Origin: Candidatus Faeciplasma pullistercoris
GTDB lineage: Bacteria; Bacillota; Clostridia; Oscillospirales; Ruminococcaceae
Direction: 5' to 3'
DNA: 64,000 nucleotides
Assembly: GCA_018715525.1 (NCBI GenBank)
Contig: DVLL01000023.1
Location: 26,385-90,384, forward strand
The notes below the pieces were generated by a model. That model made no database searches and had not been told where the DNA came from. It saw only the letters and a list, made by a program, of their open reading frames with translations. This document shows positions 1 to 7,409 of the stretch, piece after piece. Position 1 is the stretch's first letter. Each line of letters opens with the position of its first letter. The translations under genes were made by a program, and so were the position numbers.

Positions 1-225
1 GATGAATGCAACCAGAATCGAGGCGACAAATACGGAGTTCCATACCTGTCCCAGAGCGGCTGCGTTTGCTCCCTCGGCCGCAAGCCATCCGTTTGCGCCC
101 TCGGCAGCTACCTGGTTAGGATTGACGAACACAATGTACGCCATCGCGAAGAAGGTTGTCAAGCCGCCGAAAATTTCGGTTCTTACGTTAGAACCGCGCT
201 CGGATATCTTGAAAAACTTGTCCAT
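1..225 (-). CDS. NCS2-family purine permease (AzgA/PbuG-like), N-terminus only
   Basis: Membrane permease for a nucleobase, most likely hypoxanthine/guanine or adenine, by analogy with AzgA/PbuG. Only the first 75 codons are inside the window; the rest runs off the left edge. The start ATG at 225 opens with MDKFFKISERGSNVRTE, followed by a first hydrophobic helix (about residues 20-36) with the FGGLTTFFAMAYI...NP signature typical of this family. A hydrophilic stretch rich in Ala-Glu-Gly follows, then the next helix begins. A candidate minus-strand promoter lies about 80 bp upstream. I looked for a purine riboswitch in the leader and saw no conserved core. Family call is secure; the exact substrate is not. 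Confidence 0.85.
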   Translation of the reverse strand, partial: MDKFFKISERGSNVRTEIFGGLTTFFAMAYIVFVNPNQVAAEGANGWLAAEGANAAALGQVWNSVFVASILVAFI

Positions 226-306
226 TGATAACTATTTCCTTTCATATTTTTCGGGTATTCCCCATTTTTGGAACGCTGTTCCCCTAAAATACAGCATTAC
301 ATACCC

Positions 307-335
307 ATGTTACATCACTTTTTGAGTAAAGTCAA
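307..335 (-). promoter_or_regulatory. Candidate sigma-A promoter for the purine permease
   Basis: Read on the minus strand: TTGACT (335-330), 17-bp spacer, TAACAT (312-307). It points at the permease start at 225. The match is moderate. A second TTGACA/TAATAT pair with a 16-bp spacer exists on the plus strand at 349-376, so the 312-bp gap from 226 to 537 holds divergent promoters and no gene that I can support. Confidence 0.45.
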
Positions 336-468
336 CAATTAAATTGTATTGACACGACAAATATTAAAGCTAATATTGCCTTATCCGCGCTTATGTCGTT
401 TCACAGCAGGTGTTTACACCGCTGACGCCACAGACTTTTGCAAGCTAAACCGATGAACCAAGTTTTTC

Positions 469-497
469 TTGCATTTTTGTATTTCACATGGTATACT
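469..497 (+). promoter_or_regulatory. Sigma-A promoter of the 538-5208 operon
   Basis: TTGCAT at 469-474, 17-bp spacer, TATACT at 492-497, placed 41 bp upstream of the ATG at 538. Ribosome site GGAGG at 525-529 lies 8 nt before that ATG, which decides this start over the out-of-frame ATG at 531. Confidence 0.7.
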
Positions 498-537
498 GCT
501 TTATATTATACTTATTTGATATATGGAGGCATGACAG

Positions 538-978
538 ATGCTTTTACTCTTCAAGGCCATGGAGCTTCAAAACAGGTTTGCACCTCTTCCGCAAAAGCTT
601 CATATAGCATTTTGCGTTTTTGCGACCGTGTTCTTTATATTCTGCTATCTGAGATACCGCAGGCTTAGCGATATACTTTGGATGTTAATATGCGACATCA
701 CCCTTATTTTACAGTTCTACGGAGATAAATACACCGCTCTTACCGTCGGTGTTTGCGAAATTATACTTTTTGCGATGATGTTTTTGGACTACAGAAAGAA
801 AAAATCGGCTGCGAAGACCGCAGAATCAGAAGCGAAGCAGCCAAATGAAAGCGACGGCGGCAAGCCTGACGATCTGTCAGACATACAAAAGGCGGTCCGC
901 ACAGAGAGAAGCAAGGTCGTAAAGGATGACAACGACGTGATATCCTCTGCTTTTGACCCGGAGGATCTTGAAAAATGA
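538..978 (+). CDS. Small membrane protein of unknown function
   Basis: A 146-residue protein that I do not recognise. Three hydrophobic segments are visible (about residues 19-36, 44-60 and 66-83), followed by a highly charged Lys/Glu/Asp-rich cytoplasmic-type tail from about residue 85 to the end. No catalytic motif is apparent. The start is fixed by GGAGG eight bases upstream. The stop overlaps the next gene's start by 4 bp (ATGA), so it is translationally coupled to the 2-hydroxyacid dehydrogenase and heads an operon that also carries proB and proA. A role in signalling or in assembly at the membrane would be speculation. Confidence 0.75.
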   Translation: MLLLFKAMELQNRFAPLPQKLHIAFCVFATVFFIFCYLRYRRLSDILWMLICDITLILQFYGDKYTALTVGVCEIILFAMMFLDYRKKKSAAKTAESEAKQPNESDGGKPDDLSDIQKAVRTERSKVVKDDNDVISSAFDPEDLEK

Positions 979-1931
979 TCAAAGCTGTCATACTTGACGC
1001 TGATACCGTCACACATAACGACCTTTCGCTTAAGCCGTTGACCTGCCTTGCGGACACAACCGTTTACGGCTATTCTAACGAATCAGAGATTCCGGAAAGA
1101 ATCGGGGACGCGGAAATAGTGCTCACAAACAAATGTCAAATAACAAGGCATACTTTTGAGCTGTGCCCTAATATCAGGTACATCGGACTTTTTGCGACAG
1201 GCTACAACAACATAGACATAGCGGCGGCAAAAGAGCGCGGGATAGTTGTCTCAAATGTGCCGGGATACTCGACTGACTCGGTTGCTCAGCATACCTTCGC
1301 GCTTATCCTTCACTGCTATTCAAACGTGGCAAAATATGATAAAACTGTCAAGGACGGCGACTGGGTATACAGTAAGCTGTTCAGCTACTTTGATATCCCG
1401 CTCTATGAGCTTGCCGGCAAAACAATCGGCATAATAGGCTACGGTGCGATAGGTCAGGCGGTAAAAAGGATCGCCGAGGCGTTTGGCATGAACGTAGTAG
1501 TATACACAAGAAGCTATCCAAAGTGTGACGAGGGCATAAAAGTCCTTCCCCTTGACGAGCTTCTTAAGGTGTCTGACATAGTGACGCTGCATTGCCCGCT
1601 CACCCCAAAGACCAGCGAGCTGATAAACAAAAGGACTCTCTCGCTTATGAAGACAAGTGCCCTGCTCATAAACACCTCGCGCGGCGGAGTGATAAACGAG
1701 CAGGATCTGGCAGACGCCTTGAACTCAGGCATGATAGCAGCCGCAGGTCTTGACGTCCTCACAAAAGAACCGATGGATCCAAAGTGTCCCCTCAGAGACG
1801 CGAAAAACTGCGTAATAACCCCGCATATAGCTTGGGCTCCTCTCGAAACAAGGCAGAGGCTTATCGGCATAATGGCGAATAATCTCGTTAGTTACCTCGG
1901 CGGAAACCCCAAAAACAATGTAGCAGACTGA
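975..1931 (+). CDS. NAD-dependent D-isomer 2-hydroxyacid dehydrogenase
   Basis: Cytosolic oxidoreductase that interconverts a 2-keto acid and a D-2-hydroxy acid using NAD(P)H; glycerate/hydroxypyruvate-type activity is the usual guess for this length (318 residues). The Rossmann fingerprint GYGAIG is at residues 155-160. The family's catalytic triad is present: Arg236 in NTSRGG, Glu265 in TKEP and His284 in TPHIAW. It is the second gene of the operon, overlapping the membrane protein by 4 bp and followed after 14 bp by proB. The substrate is not determined by sequence. Next to proline biosynthesis genes the link may be only operonic. Confidence 0.88.
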   Translation: MIKAVILDADTVTHNDLSLKPLTCLADTTVYGYSNESEIPERIGDAEIVLTNKCQITRHTFELCPNIRYIGLFATGYNNIDIAAAKERGIVVSNVPGYSTDSVAQHTFALILHCYSNVAKYDKTVKDGDWVYSKLFSYFDIPLYELAGKTIGIIGYGAIGQAVKRIAEAFGMNVVVYTRSYPKCDEGIKVLPLDELLKVSDIVTLHCPLTPKTSELINKRTLSLMKTSALLINTSRGGVINEQDLADALNSGMIAAAGLDVLTKEPMDPKCPLRDAKNCVITPHIAWAPLETRQRLIGIMANNLVSYLGGNPKNNVAD

Positions 1932-1945
1932 AAGGACTCCTTAAA

Positions 1946-2740
1946 ATGGATGAAATAAAGAATATGAAGAGGGTTGTAATAAAGGTCGGAACATCTACCC
2001 TGACCCACCCCTCGGGTCAGATAAACATAAGGCATGTCGAGGAGCTTGTCAAGGTAATCTCAGATATCAAGAACTCCGGCTATGAGATCGCGCTTGTCAC
2101 CTCCGGAGCCATAGGACTCGGAGCGGCGAGGTTAGGTCTCAAGCAGAAGCCTAAGGATACCCCGTCCAAGCAGGCGTGCGCCGCCATAGGTCAGTGCGAG
2201 CTGATGAATATATACGACAAGCTCTTTAACGAGTACAACATCATTGCTGCACAGGTGCTTCTGACAAAATATGTCCTGTCTGACGAGAGAAAGGAAAATG
2301 TAGAAAACGCTCTCGAGATGATAATAAACAAAGGCGCCGTTCCTATAGTAAACGAAAACGACGTAGTGGCTATAGATGAGCTGGAGCTTGAGGTCGGCGA
2401 AAACGACTCGCTGGCGGCTATGATGGCCTGCCTTATCAAGGCTGATCTGCTTATCATCATGACAGACATCAACGGTCTGTATGACAAGGACCCCCGCGCA
2501 AATCCTGACGCTAAGCTGATATCGGTAGTTGAGGAAATAACCCCGCAGATACGGCTTGCCGCCGGGGACGCCGGAAGCTCGCTCGGAACCGGAGGCATGG
2601 CAACCAAGATCCGCGCCGCGGACATAGCCATGAGCCACGGCATCGACATGCTGATAGTAAACGGCAGCAGACCTAAGAACCTTTACGACATATTCGACGG
2701 AAACGATATAGGAACGTACTTTAAGGCCAAGAAACAATAA
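1946..2740 (+). CDS. proB: Glutamate 5-kinase, short form without PUA domain
   Basis: First step of proline biosynthesis: ATP-dependent phosphorylation of glutamate to gamma-glutamyl phosphate. The amino-acid kinase fold is visible through KVGTSTL near residue 12, TSGAIGLG near residue 52, the NEND loop and the SLGTGGMATK motif towards the C-terminus. At 264 residues it ends after the kinase domain; the C-terminal PUA domain of E. coli-type ProB (about 367 residues) is absent. Such short forms are known. Ribosome site AAAGGA precedes ATG 1946. It is followed by proA after 22 bp, so both enzymes of the pathway are co-expressed. Confidence 0.96.
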   Translation: MDEIKNMKRVVIKVGTSTLTHPSGQINIRHVEELVKVISDIKNSGYEIALVTSGAIGLGAARLGLKQKPKDTPSKQACAAIGQCELMNIYDKLFNEYNIIAAQVLLTKYVLSDERKENVENALEMIINKGAVPIVNENDVVAIDELELEVGENDSLAAMMACLIKADLLIIMTDINGLYDKDPRANPDAKLISVVEEITPQIRLAAGDAGSSLGTGGMATKIRAADIAMSHGIDMLIVNGSRPKNLYDIFDGNDIGTYFKAKKQ

Positions 2741-2762
2741 TTCATGAAACGGGAGCATAGAT

Positions 2763-4010
2763 ATGTTGGATTTTGATACCATAGGAAAAAACGCCCAAAG
2801 CTCAAAAAGCATTCTTTCCTGCTCGTCTGTCACGCAGAGAAACGAGGCGCTCAGAGAAATAGCAGACTCTCTTGAAAAGTTCAAAAGAGCAATAATCGAG
2901 CAGAACAAGATCGATGTTAAGAACGGCGAGGCTTCCGGAATGAAATCCTCGCTGGTAGACAGGCTGTACCTCAACGAAAAGAGGATAGAGTCAATCGCGG
3001 AGGGCGTAAGAAAGATTATAAGCCTTCCTGACCCGATAGGAATAATCGAGAGCGGCGAGATAAGACCGAACGGTCTTAGAATCACAAAGCTCAGAGTCCC
3101 TATGGGAGTTATAGGCATAATCTACGAGGCACGACCGAATGTCACAGCGGACGCGGCGGCGCTCTGCATCAAGTCGGGCAATACGGTAATACTCAGAGGC
3201 GGCAAGGAGGCTATATACTCTAATACTGTTCTTTGCAACATTATGAGAGACGCGCTTGTAAAGGTAGGGCTTCCCGCCGACTGCATACAGCTCGTTACAG
3301 ATACCACCCGTGAAAGCTCTGTCAGAATGATGAAGGCAAACGAATATATCGACGTGCTCATCCCTCGAGGCGGAGCGGGGCTTATAAACTCGGTAGTCCA
3401 AAACGCGAGCGTGCCGGTAATCCAGACGGGCGTTGGAAACTGCCATGTATACGTTGACTCCGCGGCAAACCTGCAAATGGCTCTCGACATAATCGACAAT
3501 GCCAAAACCTCACGCCCCGGAGTTTGCAACGCCGCCGAGACGCTCCTTGTCCACAAGGATGTTGCGGACGATTTTCTTCCCATGCTCAAGCGCAGGCTTG
3601 ATAAATCACACGTTGAGCTCAGGGGCTGCGAGCTGACAAGAATGATTTTGGGCGACTCGGTAGTTCCCGCCACCGAGGAGGACTACGCTACGGAGTTTCT
3701 TGACTACATCCTCGCAGTCAAGGTAGTAGACAACATATTCGACGCGATAGATCACATCACCAAATACTCCACCGGTCACTCTGAGTGCATAGTCACAGAG
3801 AGCATCAGCGCTGCCGAGGAGTTCCAGCGCAGGATCGATGCCGCAGCCGTATATGTCAACGCCTCCACAAGATTTACCGACGGCTTTGAGTTCGGACTCG
3901 GCGCCGAGATAGGCATTTCCACCCAGAAGCTTCACGCAAGAGGTCCTATGGGTCTTAAGGAGCTGACCACCTACAAATATCTTATCAACGGAAACGGTCA
4001 GATAAGGTGA
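2763..4010 (+). CDS. proA: Gamma-glutamyl phosphate reductase (glutamate-5-semialdehyde dehydrogenase)
   Basis: Second step of proline synthesis: NADPH-dependent reduction of gamma-glutamyl phosphate to glutamate-5-semialdehyde, which cyclises to pyrroline-5-carboxylate. Full family length (415 residues). The aldehyde dehydrogenase catalytic cysteine is Cys255 in RPGVCNAAET. The VPMGVIGIIYEARPNVT motif (about 112-128) and the C-terminal ARGPMGLKELT block are characteristic. It follows proB by 22 bp and precedes an anchored protein by 7 bp, so it lies in the same operon. The final gene of proline synthesis, proC, is not in the window. Confidence 0.97.
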   Translation: MLDFDTIGKNAQSSKSILSCSSVTQRNEALREIADSLEKFKRAIIEQNKIDVKNGEASGMKSSLVDRLYLNEKRIESIAEGVRKIISLPDPIGIIESGEIRPNGLRITKLRVPMGVIGIIYEARPNVTADAAALCIKSGNTVILRGGKEAIYSNTVLCNIMRDALVKVGLPADCIQLVTDTTRESSVRMMKANEYIDVLIPRGGAGLINSVVQNASVPVIQTGVGNCHVYVDSAANLQMALDIIDNAKTSRPGVCNAAETLLVHKDVADDFLPMLKRRLDKSHVELRGCELTRMILGDSVVPATEEDYATEFLDYILAVKVVDNIFDAIDHITKYSTGHSECIVTESISAAEEFQRRIDAAAVYVNASTRFTDGFEFGLGAEIGISTQKLHARGPMGLKELTTYKYLINGNGQIR

Positions 4011-4017
4011 CGATACG

Positions 4018-5208
4018 ATGTTAAACTTGATAGACGACAATTCAAATAAGGTTTCCGCTGCCGCAGACGAAGAAAAAGCTGCCGGCAAGTCTGACAGCGC
4101 CCAGCAGGACAATAAGCGAAAAAAAACGAAAGCAAAAAAGAAAAGCTCCGCCGAAAACGCCTCCAAGCAAGGCGGCGCAAGACAGAGCGATGAAAATCAA
4201 AATAACGGCGAGAAATCAAAAATGCAGCCTGCCGAGCCGGAAGGCAAAGATTCTAAAACGAACAATACGGAGCAGCAGGACGGCGGCAAGCCTAAAGCGG
4301 CAGAGCATGACGAGCTTGCCGAGGCGGCAGCCGTTATGGCTCATGTAACAGGCATGGATCTACAGGATAACAGCGAAAATCCGCAAACAGCAACTCCACC
4401 GGAGCACAAAGAAAATGTGTTCAAAAAATGGCTTGTCCTACCCAAGAATTTGAAGATTTCGAGTATATCGAAGATAGACGACCAGGTAAAGGATGTTATA
4501 GACGAAGCTCTTGACGAAGACGCCGAGAGCCTGGGGCTTACTGAAGAGCAAGCCCCCTCCTCCACCGTAAGCCTGAGTCAGGTCATGTCTGCGCTTTTCG
4601 GAGTGTTCCTGATAGGCTTTGCGATATTCGGAGTGATTTCAGCGATAGGAAATTTCAGAGAATACTCTATTAACAAACAAAACCGTGTTACGGAAATGGA
4701 GTACCTTGAAAGGCTGATACTCCCGCTCACCGCCTGCGATATACCCACCTTCGAGGATGCTGAGGACCTCAACAGCGATGTGACAATAGCCGCCGCGTGC
4801 TGGGACATAATTCTCTCCCCATCCTCCGCTTACAATGTGGAAAACGGCAACTACATCATATCTTATCTTGAGATAGAATCGAGAATAAACAAGCTCTTCG
4901 GAAGCGGTCTTAGCTATACCCACGCGACTGTCGGAGACCAGGAGCTGCTCTTCAAGTACGATGAGGAAACCGGAATGTATACTATTCCCGCCGCGCCGAG
5001 GGCTATTGCGTACTACCCCACAATCGACAGCTTTGAGGTTATAGAAAACGGCTATACGCTCACCGTCAGCTACCATGTGCCGGTATCAGAGTGGATCTCA
5101 ATTACTCCTTCTCCGGATAAGACGATGATTTATACCGTCAAGGGCAACGGACTGAGCTATACCATATCCTCTGTCGAAGTTGGACATATCTCGCCTGACG
5201 GTCTGTAA
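4018..5208 (+). CDS. Membrane-anchored protein with long charged N-terminal region
   Basis: A 396-residue protein not matched to a family. Residues 1-180 are hydrophilic and of low complexity, rich in Lys, Glu, Ala, Gln and Asn, and probably disordered. A single membrane helix spans about residues 188-211. The remaining 185 residues look folded, rich in Tyr, Thr and Ser, and would be extracytoplasmic with the N-terminus inside. Ribosome site AAGGTGA precedes the ATG. It is the last gene of the proBA operon and is followed by a strong hairpin terminator. The architecture (disordered cytoplasmic region, one helix, exported domain) recalls cell-envelope or division proteins, but no function can be assigned. 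Confidence 0.7.
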   Translation: MLNLIDDNSNKVSAAADEEKAAGKSDSAQQDNKRKKTKAKKKSSAENASKQGGARQSDENQNNGEKSKMQPAEPEGKDSKTNNTEQQDGGKPKAAEHDELAEAAAVMAHVTGMDLQDNSENPQTATPPEHKENVFKKWLVLPKNLKISSISKIDDQVKDVIDEALDEDAESLGLTEEQAPSSTVSLSQVMSALFGVFLIGFAIFGVISAIGNFREYSINKQNRVTEMEYLERLILPLTACDIPTFEDAEDLNSDVTIAAACWDIILSPSSAYNVENGNYIISYLEIESRINKLFGSGLSYTHATVGDQELLFKYDEETGMYTIPAAPRAIAYYPTIDSFEVIENGYTLTVSYHVPVSEWISITPSPDKTMIYTVKGNGLSYTISSVEVGHISPDGL

Positions 5209-5221
5209 CTTCTCTAACATT

Positions 5222-5263
5222 AAAATCGGTACCCGTTATTATTCGGGTACCGATTTTATTTTT
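5222..5263. terminator. Bidirectional intrinsic terminator between the proBA operon and spoIID
   Basis: A perfect 14-bp stem (5222-5235 with 5244-5257) and an 8-base loop, followed on the plus strand by a T-rich tract (TTTTATTTTT). The same stem also closes the convergent minus-strand gene; its right arm runs into that gene's stop codon. Confidence 0.9.
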
Positions 5264-6284
5264 GGTCATATGACACCGACTCGCAGACTTTTGCGCCGGA
5301 ATAGAAATACTCAAGTATTTCGGTATGGCTCATCCCCTCCTTTGCCATTTTGTTCGCGCCGTACTGCGACAAGCCTACCAGATGACCGCTGCCGTAGACC
5401 TTGAATGTAAAGCTTTCAAATTCCTCTGAATAGCTCACCGTAAATCTTGGCGACGGCAAGTTCAGCCACTGTGCAAGCTGGGCTCCGGTCACTACATTTG
5501 TTGAGTCCAACGTCACCTCGAGAACATAGCCCGTGTCGGTTGTTTTTGTTATATTCAGCCAGTCGGATGGATCACCAAGGAGAGTTATGCCGTCCGGCTG
5601 AGTGGTTATTCTCGCGAAAAGCTCTTCCTGAGTGTACATTACGTCCGTCTGATAATCACTATCAAACTCGCTTTCGACTTCTCCTAAATACCCGACGGCT
5701 TCTCCGAGAACGCTCTGCGCGCTTTCGGTAACTCCCCCGCAGGAGAAACAGTACGCTGGAACTATTGGCATTCCCTGATATGCAATATATTCTCCCATGA
5801 CGCTTTCGACAGCCTCTTCAATATTTTTAAGATAATCCTCAGCCTTGTCCTTGTACATTGCGTCAAAAACTGCCTTGGGCATCAACGGAGTATACCTGTT
5901 AGTGTCTGTACTGATGTCACAGCCGTAAAGCTCAGGCGTCGGAGACCTGACCTCCTCAAGCCGCCTGCCGAGTATATAGGTATACATCATTACAGCCTGA
6001 GCCTTCAGCATTTCAGGCTCGGCATCGGCTGATATCGATGCGCAAACCGACTCTACCATATACTCCTCAACAGAAAGCGTTGCCGACGTCTGAGATACGA
6101 CATCATATACTCTCACCTCGTCAAGCAGCTGGTACGCCGTCTTTTGCTCTGCTTCGACAATAGGAGCATATGCGGGAATCGCCGGCTCGTCAGCGGTAAA
6201 ATGAGATATTATAGCAGGCACTATGGGTATAAGTAAAAGCGACAGCGCAACTACCACCAGTCCCTTCACAAAGCTGCTTTTCAC
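5256..6284 (-). CDS. spoIID: SpoIID/LytB-domain sporulation protein, divergent active site
   Basis: SpoIID-type protein; in the family it is a membrane-anchored lytic transglycosylase that cleaves stem-peptide-free peptidoglycan during engulfment of the forespore. It has 342 residues, an N-terminal membrane anchor at about 8-28, the SVEEYM...LKAQAVMMYTY block at about 71-103, the CFSCGGVTESA segment, and the GHLVGLSQYGA motif near the C-terminus. Start is GTG 6284 with GGGGGAG upstream. Oddity: by eye alignment, the glutamate expected in the VVAxEMP-type catalytic motif is replaced by Ser (about residue 83 in VCASISA). It may be a non-catalytic paralogue or use another residue. It is not in an operon with other sporulation genes. 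Confidence 0.85.
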   Translation of the reverse strand: MKSSFVKGLVVVALSLLLIPIVPAIISHFTADEPAIPAYAPIVEAEQKTAYQLLDEVRVYDVVSQTSATLSVEEYMVESVCASISADAEPEMLKAQAVMMYTYILGRRLEEVRSPTPELYGCDISTDTNRYTPLMPKAVFDAMYKDKAEDYLKNIEEAVESVMGEYIAYQGMPIVPAYCFSCGGVTESAQSVLGEAVGYLGEVESEFDSDYQTDVMYTQEELFARITTQPDGITLLGDPSDWLNITKTTDTGYVLEVTLDSTNVVTGAQLAQWLNLPSPRFTVSYSEEFESFTFKVYGSGHLVGLSQYGANKMAKEGMSHTEILEYFYSGAKVCESVSYDQK

Positions 6285-6401
6285 AGGTCTCCCCCTTTCG
6301 CTTCAGGTCTGATAGTAGTATAGCGGACAGGCATAAGGATAATCTGTCGAAATCAACACTCCGCCTAAAATTGAAAAAAGGAAAATTTACGGTTTTTAGT
6401 A

Positions 6402-6430
6402 TTGATTTTTTTTAGAGCATGGTGTATAAT
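6402..6430 (+). promoter_or_regulatory. Sigma-A promoter for the tRNA-Arg unit
   Basis: TTGATT at 6402-6407, 17-bp spacer, TATAAT at 6425-6430. Transcription would start near 6437, run first through a degenerate tRNA copy, then through the intact tRNA-Arg, and stop at the hairpin at 6636-6668. Confidence 0.8.
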
Positions 6431-6456
6431 AAGTTGCGTTGTTTGTGCCAAATATC

Positions 6457-6530
6457 ATGTTTTCGTAGCTCTGCAGGATATAGCGCCCGGTCTCCTAAGC
6501 GGTAGGTCGTTAGAATCTTTTTGAACGAGG
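6457..6530 (+). pseudogene. Degenerate tRNA-Arg copy
   Basis: The stretch reads GTTTTCGTAGCTCTGCAGG..., then GTCTCCTAAGCGG, and aligns with the intact tRNA-Arg just downstream across the D arm and the CTCCTAA anticodon loop. The D stem has a mismatch, the anticodon stem pairs poorly, and the T arm is broken (TTAGAATC instead of the TTCGAATC loop, with no stem). A weak acceptor pairing with GAGGAA near 6525 can be drawn. I read it as a decayed duplicate; it lacks a CCA end. Confidence 0.6.
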
Positions 6531-6552
6531 AAATTGAATAAATTTGTTATAC

Positions 6553-6629
6553 GTCTCTGTAGCTCAGCAGGATAGAGCGTTCGCCTCCTAAGCGAAAGGC
6601 CGGCAGTTCGAATCTGCCCAGGGACGCCA
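6553..6629 (+). tRNA. tRNA-Arg (anticodon CCT)
   Basis: Complete cloverleaf: acceptor stem GTCTCTG with CAGGGAC (one G-T pair), D stem GCTC/GAGC, anticodon stem TTCGC/GCGAA with loop CTCCTAA (anticodon CCT), T stem GGCAG/CTGCC with loop TTCGAAT, discriminator G and encoded CCA at 6627-6629. It reads the rare AGG codon. tRNA-Arg genes are common integration targets, and an integrase remnant lies 160 bp downstream. Confidence 0.96.
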
Positions 6630-6635
6630 AAAAGC

Positions 6636-6675
6636 ACCGCTGCAAACCTTTTTGGGGTTTGCAGCGGTTTTTGTT
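6636..6675 (+). terminator. Intrinsic terminator after tRNA-Arg
   Basis: A 13-bp perfect stem (6636-6648 with 6656-6668), 7-base loop, then TTTTTG. It lies 6 bp after the CCA end. Confidence 0.92.
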
Positions 6676-6786
6676 TTCGGCAAAAATCTCATAGCGACCG
6701 GAGGGCGTCCATTCACTTTTGTCGTATGCTTGCTAAATGGATTTGAAACAATTTTCGCGCTTTTGCTAATAAAAATCGCGTCCCTG

Positions 6787-7065
6787 CTAATTCGATTTTT
6801 CGGACTCACTTGCCGCCTGGTGCTGCCGAGAGCAGCGCAGCCAGGGTATTTGCCGGTTTCGGCGACTTGCTAAGCTGCTCCAATATGCGCTCCAAATCCT
6901 ATGCGGCAGGCGCCGGTTCGTTGGGCTCCTCCGGGGACGAACCGAAAGCATGGCGGGATAGGCATAGAAGACGGTCTCAAGCTTCCGGGAATTGGTCTCA
7001 CCATTCCCGTCCATGTATTTGCGGACGATGGGATAGTTCTTTTTGCGTTTGATAATAGATGCCAT
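6787..7065 (-). pseudogene. Tyrosine-recombinase (integrase) N-terminal remnant
   Basis: The minus-strand reading starting at ATG 7065 begins MASIIKRKKNYPIV followed by YMDGNGET, which closely resembles the N-terminal SAM-like/arm-binding domain start of phage and ICE integrases of gut Firmicutes. After about 37 residues the reading loses integrase character (frameshift or junction) and no catalytic R-H-R-Y domain follows. A third frame in the same stretch gives a different plausible tail ending LAALLSAAPGGK, so several fragments may be joined here. The remnant points toward tRNA-Arg, as expected of an element once inserted at that tRNA. From 6676 to 6786 I see nothing further. Confidence 0.55.
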
Positions 7066-7074
7066 AATGATACT

Positions 7075-7408
7075 TCATTGTTTTCTCTCCAACATGGCTG
7101 CTACAGGGACAGGCAGCTCCCTATTCATTCTTTGGGCGAACCGTTCCTTGATCATATCCAAATCCGCTGTTACAAGAATCCGAGTTGCTTTATCTTGCAA
7201 CAACGTAAGAAGCTCTTTTTGAGAAATCACATATGCGATATTCTGCTCACACATAGTATCATCTAATTGTTTTTGAAACAGCTTTTTCGCTATGTTTTCA
7301 TTCTTTGCCAAACGCAGCCTGTAAGATGTCTACATCTAAAATGCTTTGCAGTTTTTTGGCAAGGGTAGACTTACCCGTACAACTTTCTCCAATGATTCCA
7401 ATAACCAT
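7075..7408 (-). pseudogene. Frameshifted P-loop nucleoside/cytidylate-kinase-like gene
   Basis: Two adjoining minus-strand frames together make one protein. The first (ATG 7408 to stop at 7298) begins MVIGIIGESCTGKSTLAKKL, a Walker A P-loop (GESCTGKST). The second frame (about 7311 to 7075) continues with AKNENIAKKLFQKQ, then VISQKELLTLL and VTADLDMIKERFAQRM, ending AAMLERKQ. The break falls near 7300-7330 and the C-terminus seems truncated at the integrase remnant. The fold would be a small P-loop phosphotransferase like cytidylate-kinase-like proteins. The gene is almost certainly non-functional in this state. It lies directly downstream of the ArsR/M29 operon, 1 bp beyond the regulator's stop. 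Confidence 0.7.
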
Positions 7409-7409
7409 T

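Noticed and set aside
226..440. Purine riboswitch ahead of the permease
   Set aside because: Searched the minus-strand leader for the conserved purine aptamer core; no recognisable junction or loop-loop motif is present.
6778..6787. Inverted copy of the tRNA-Arg 3' end (GCGTCCCTG) as an att site
   Set aside because: Only nine bases and in inverted rather than direct orientation, so it does not fit a normal attL/attR pair.
6455..6809. Minus-strand ORFs over the tRNA-Arg region (for example one ending ADSNCRPFA)
   Set aside because: These are the well-known antisense translation of a tRNA gene and its terminator, with no ribosome site.
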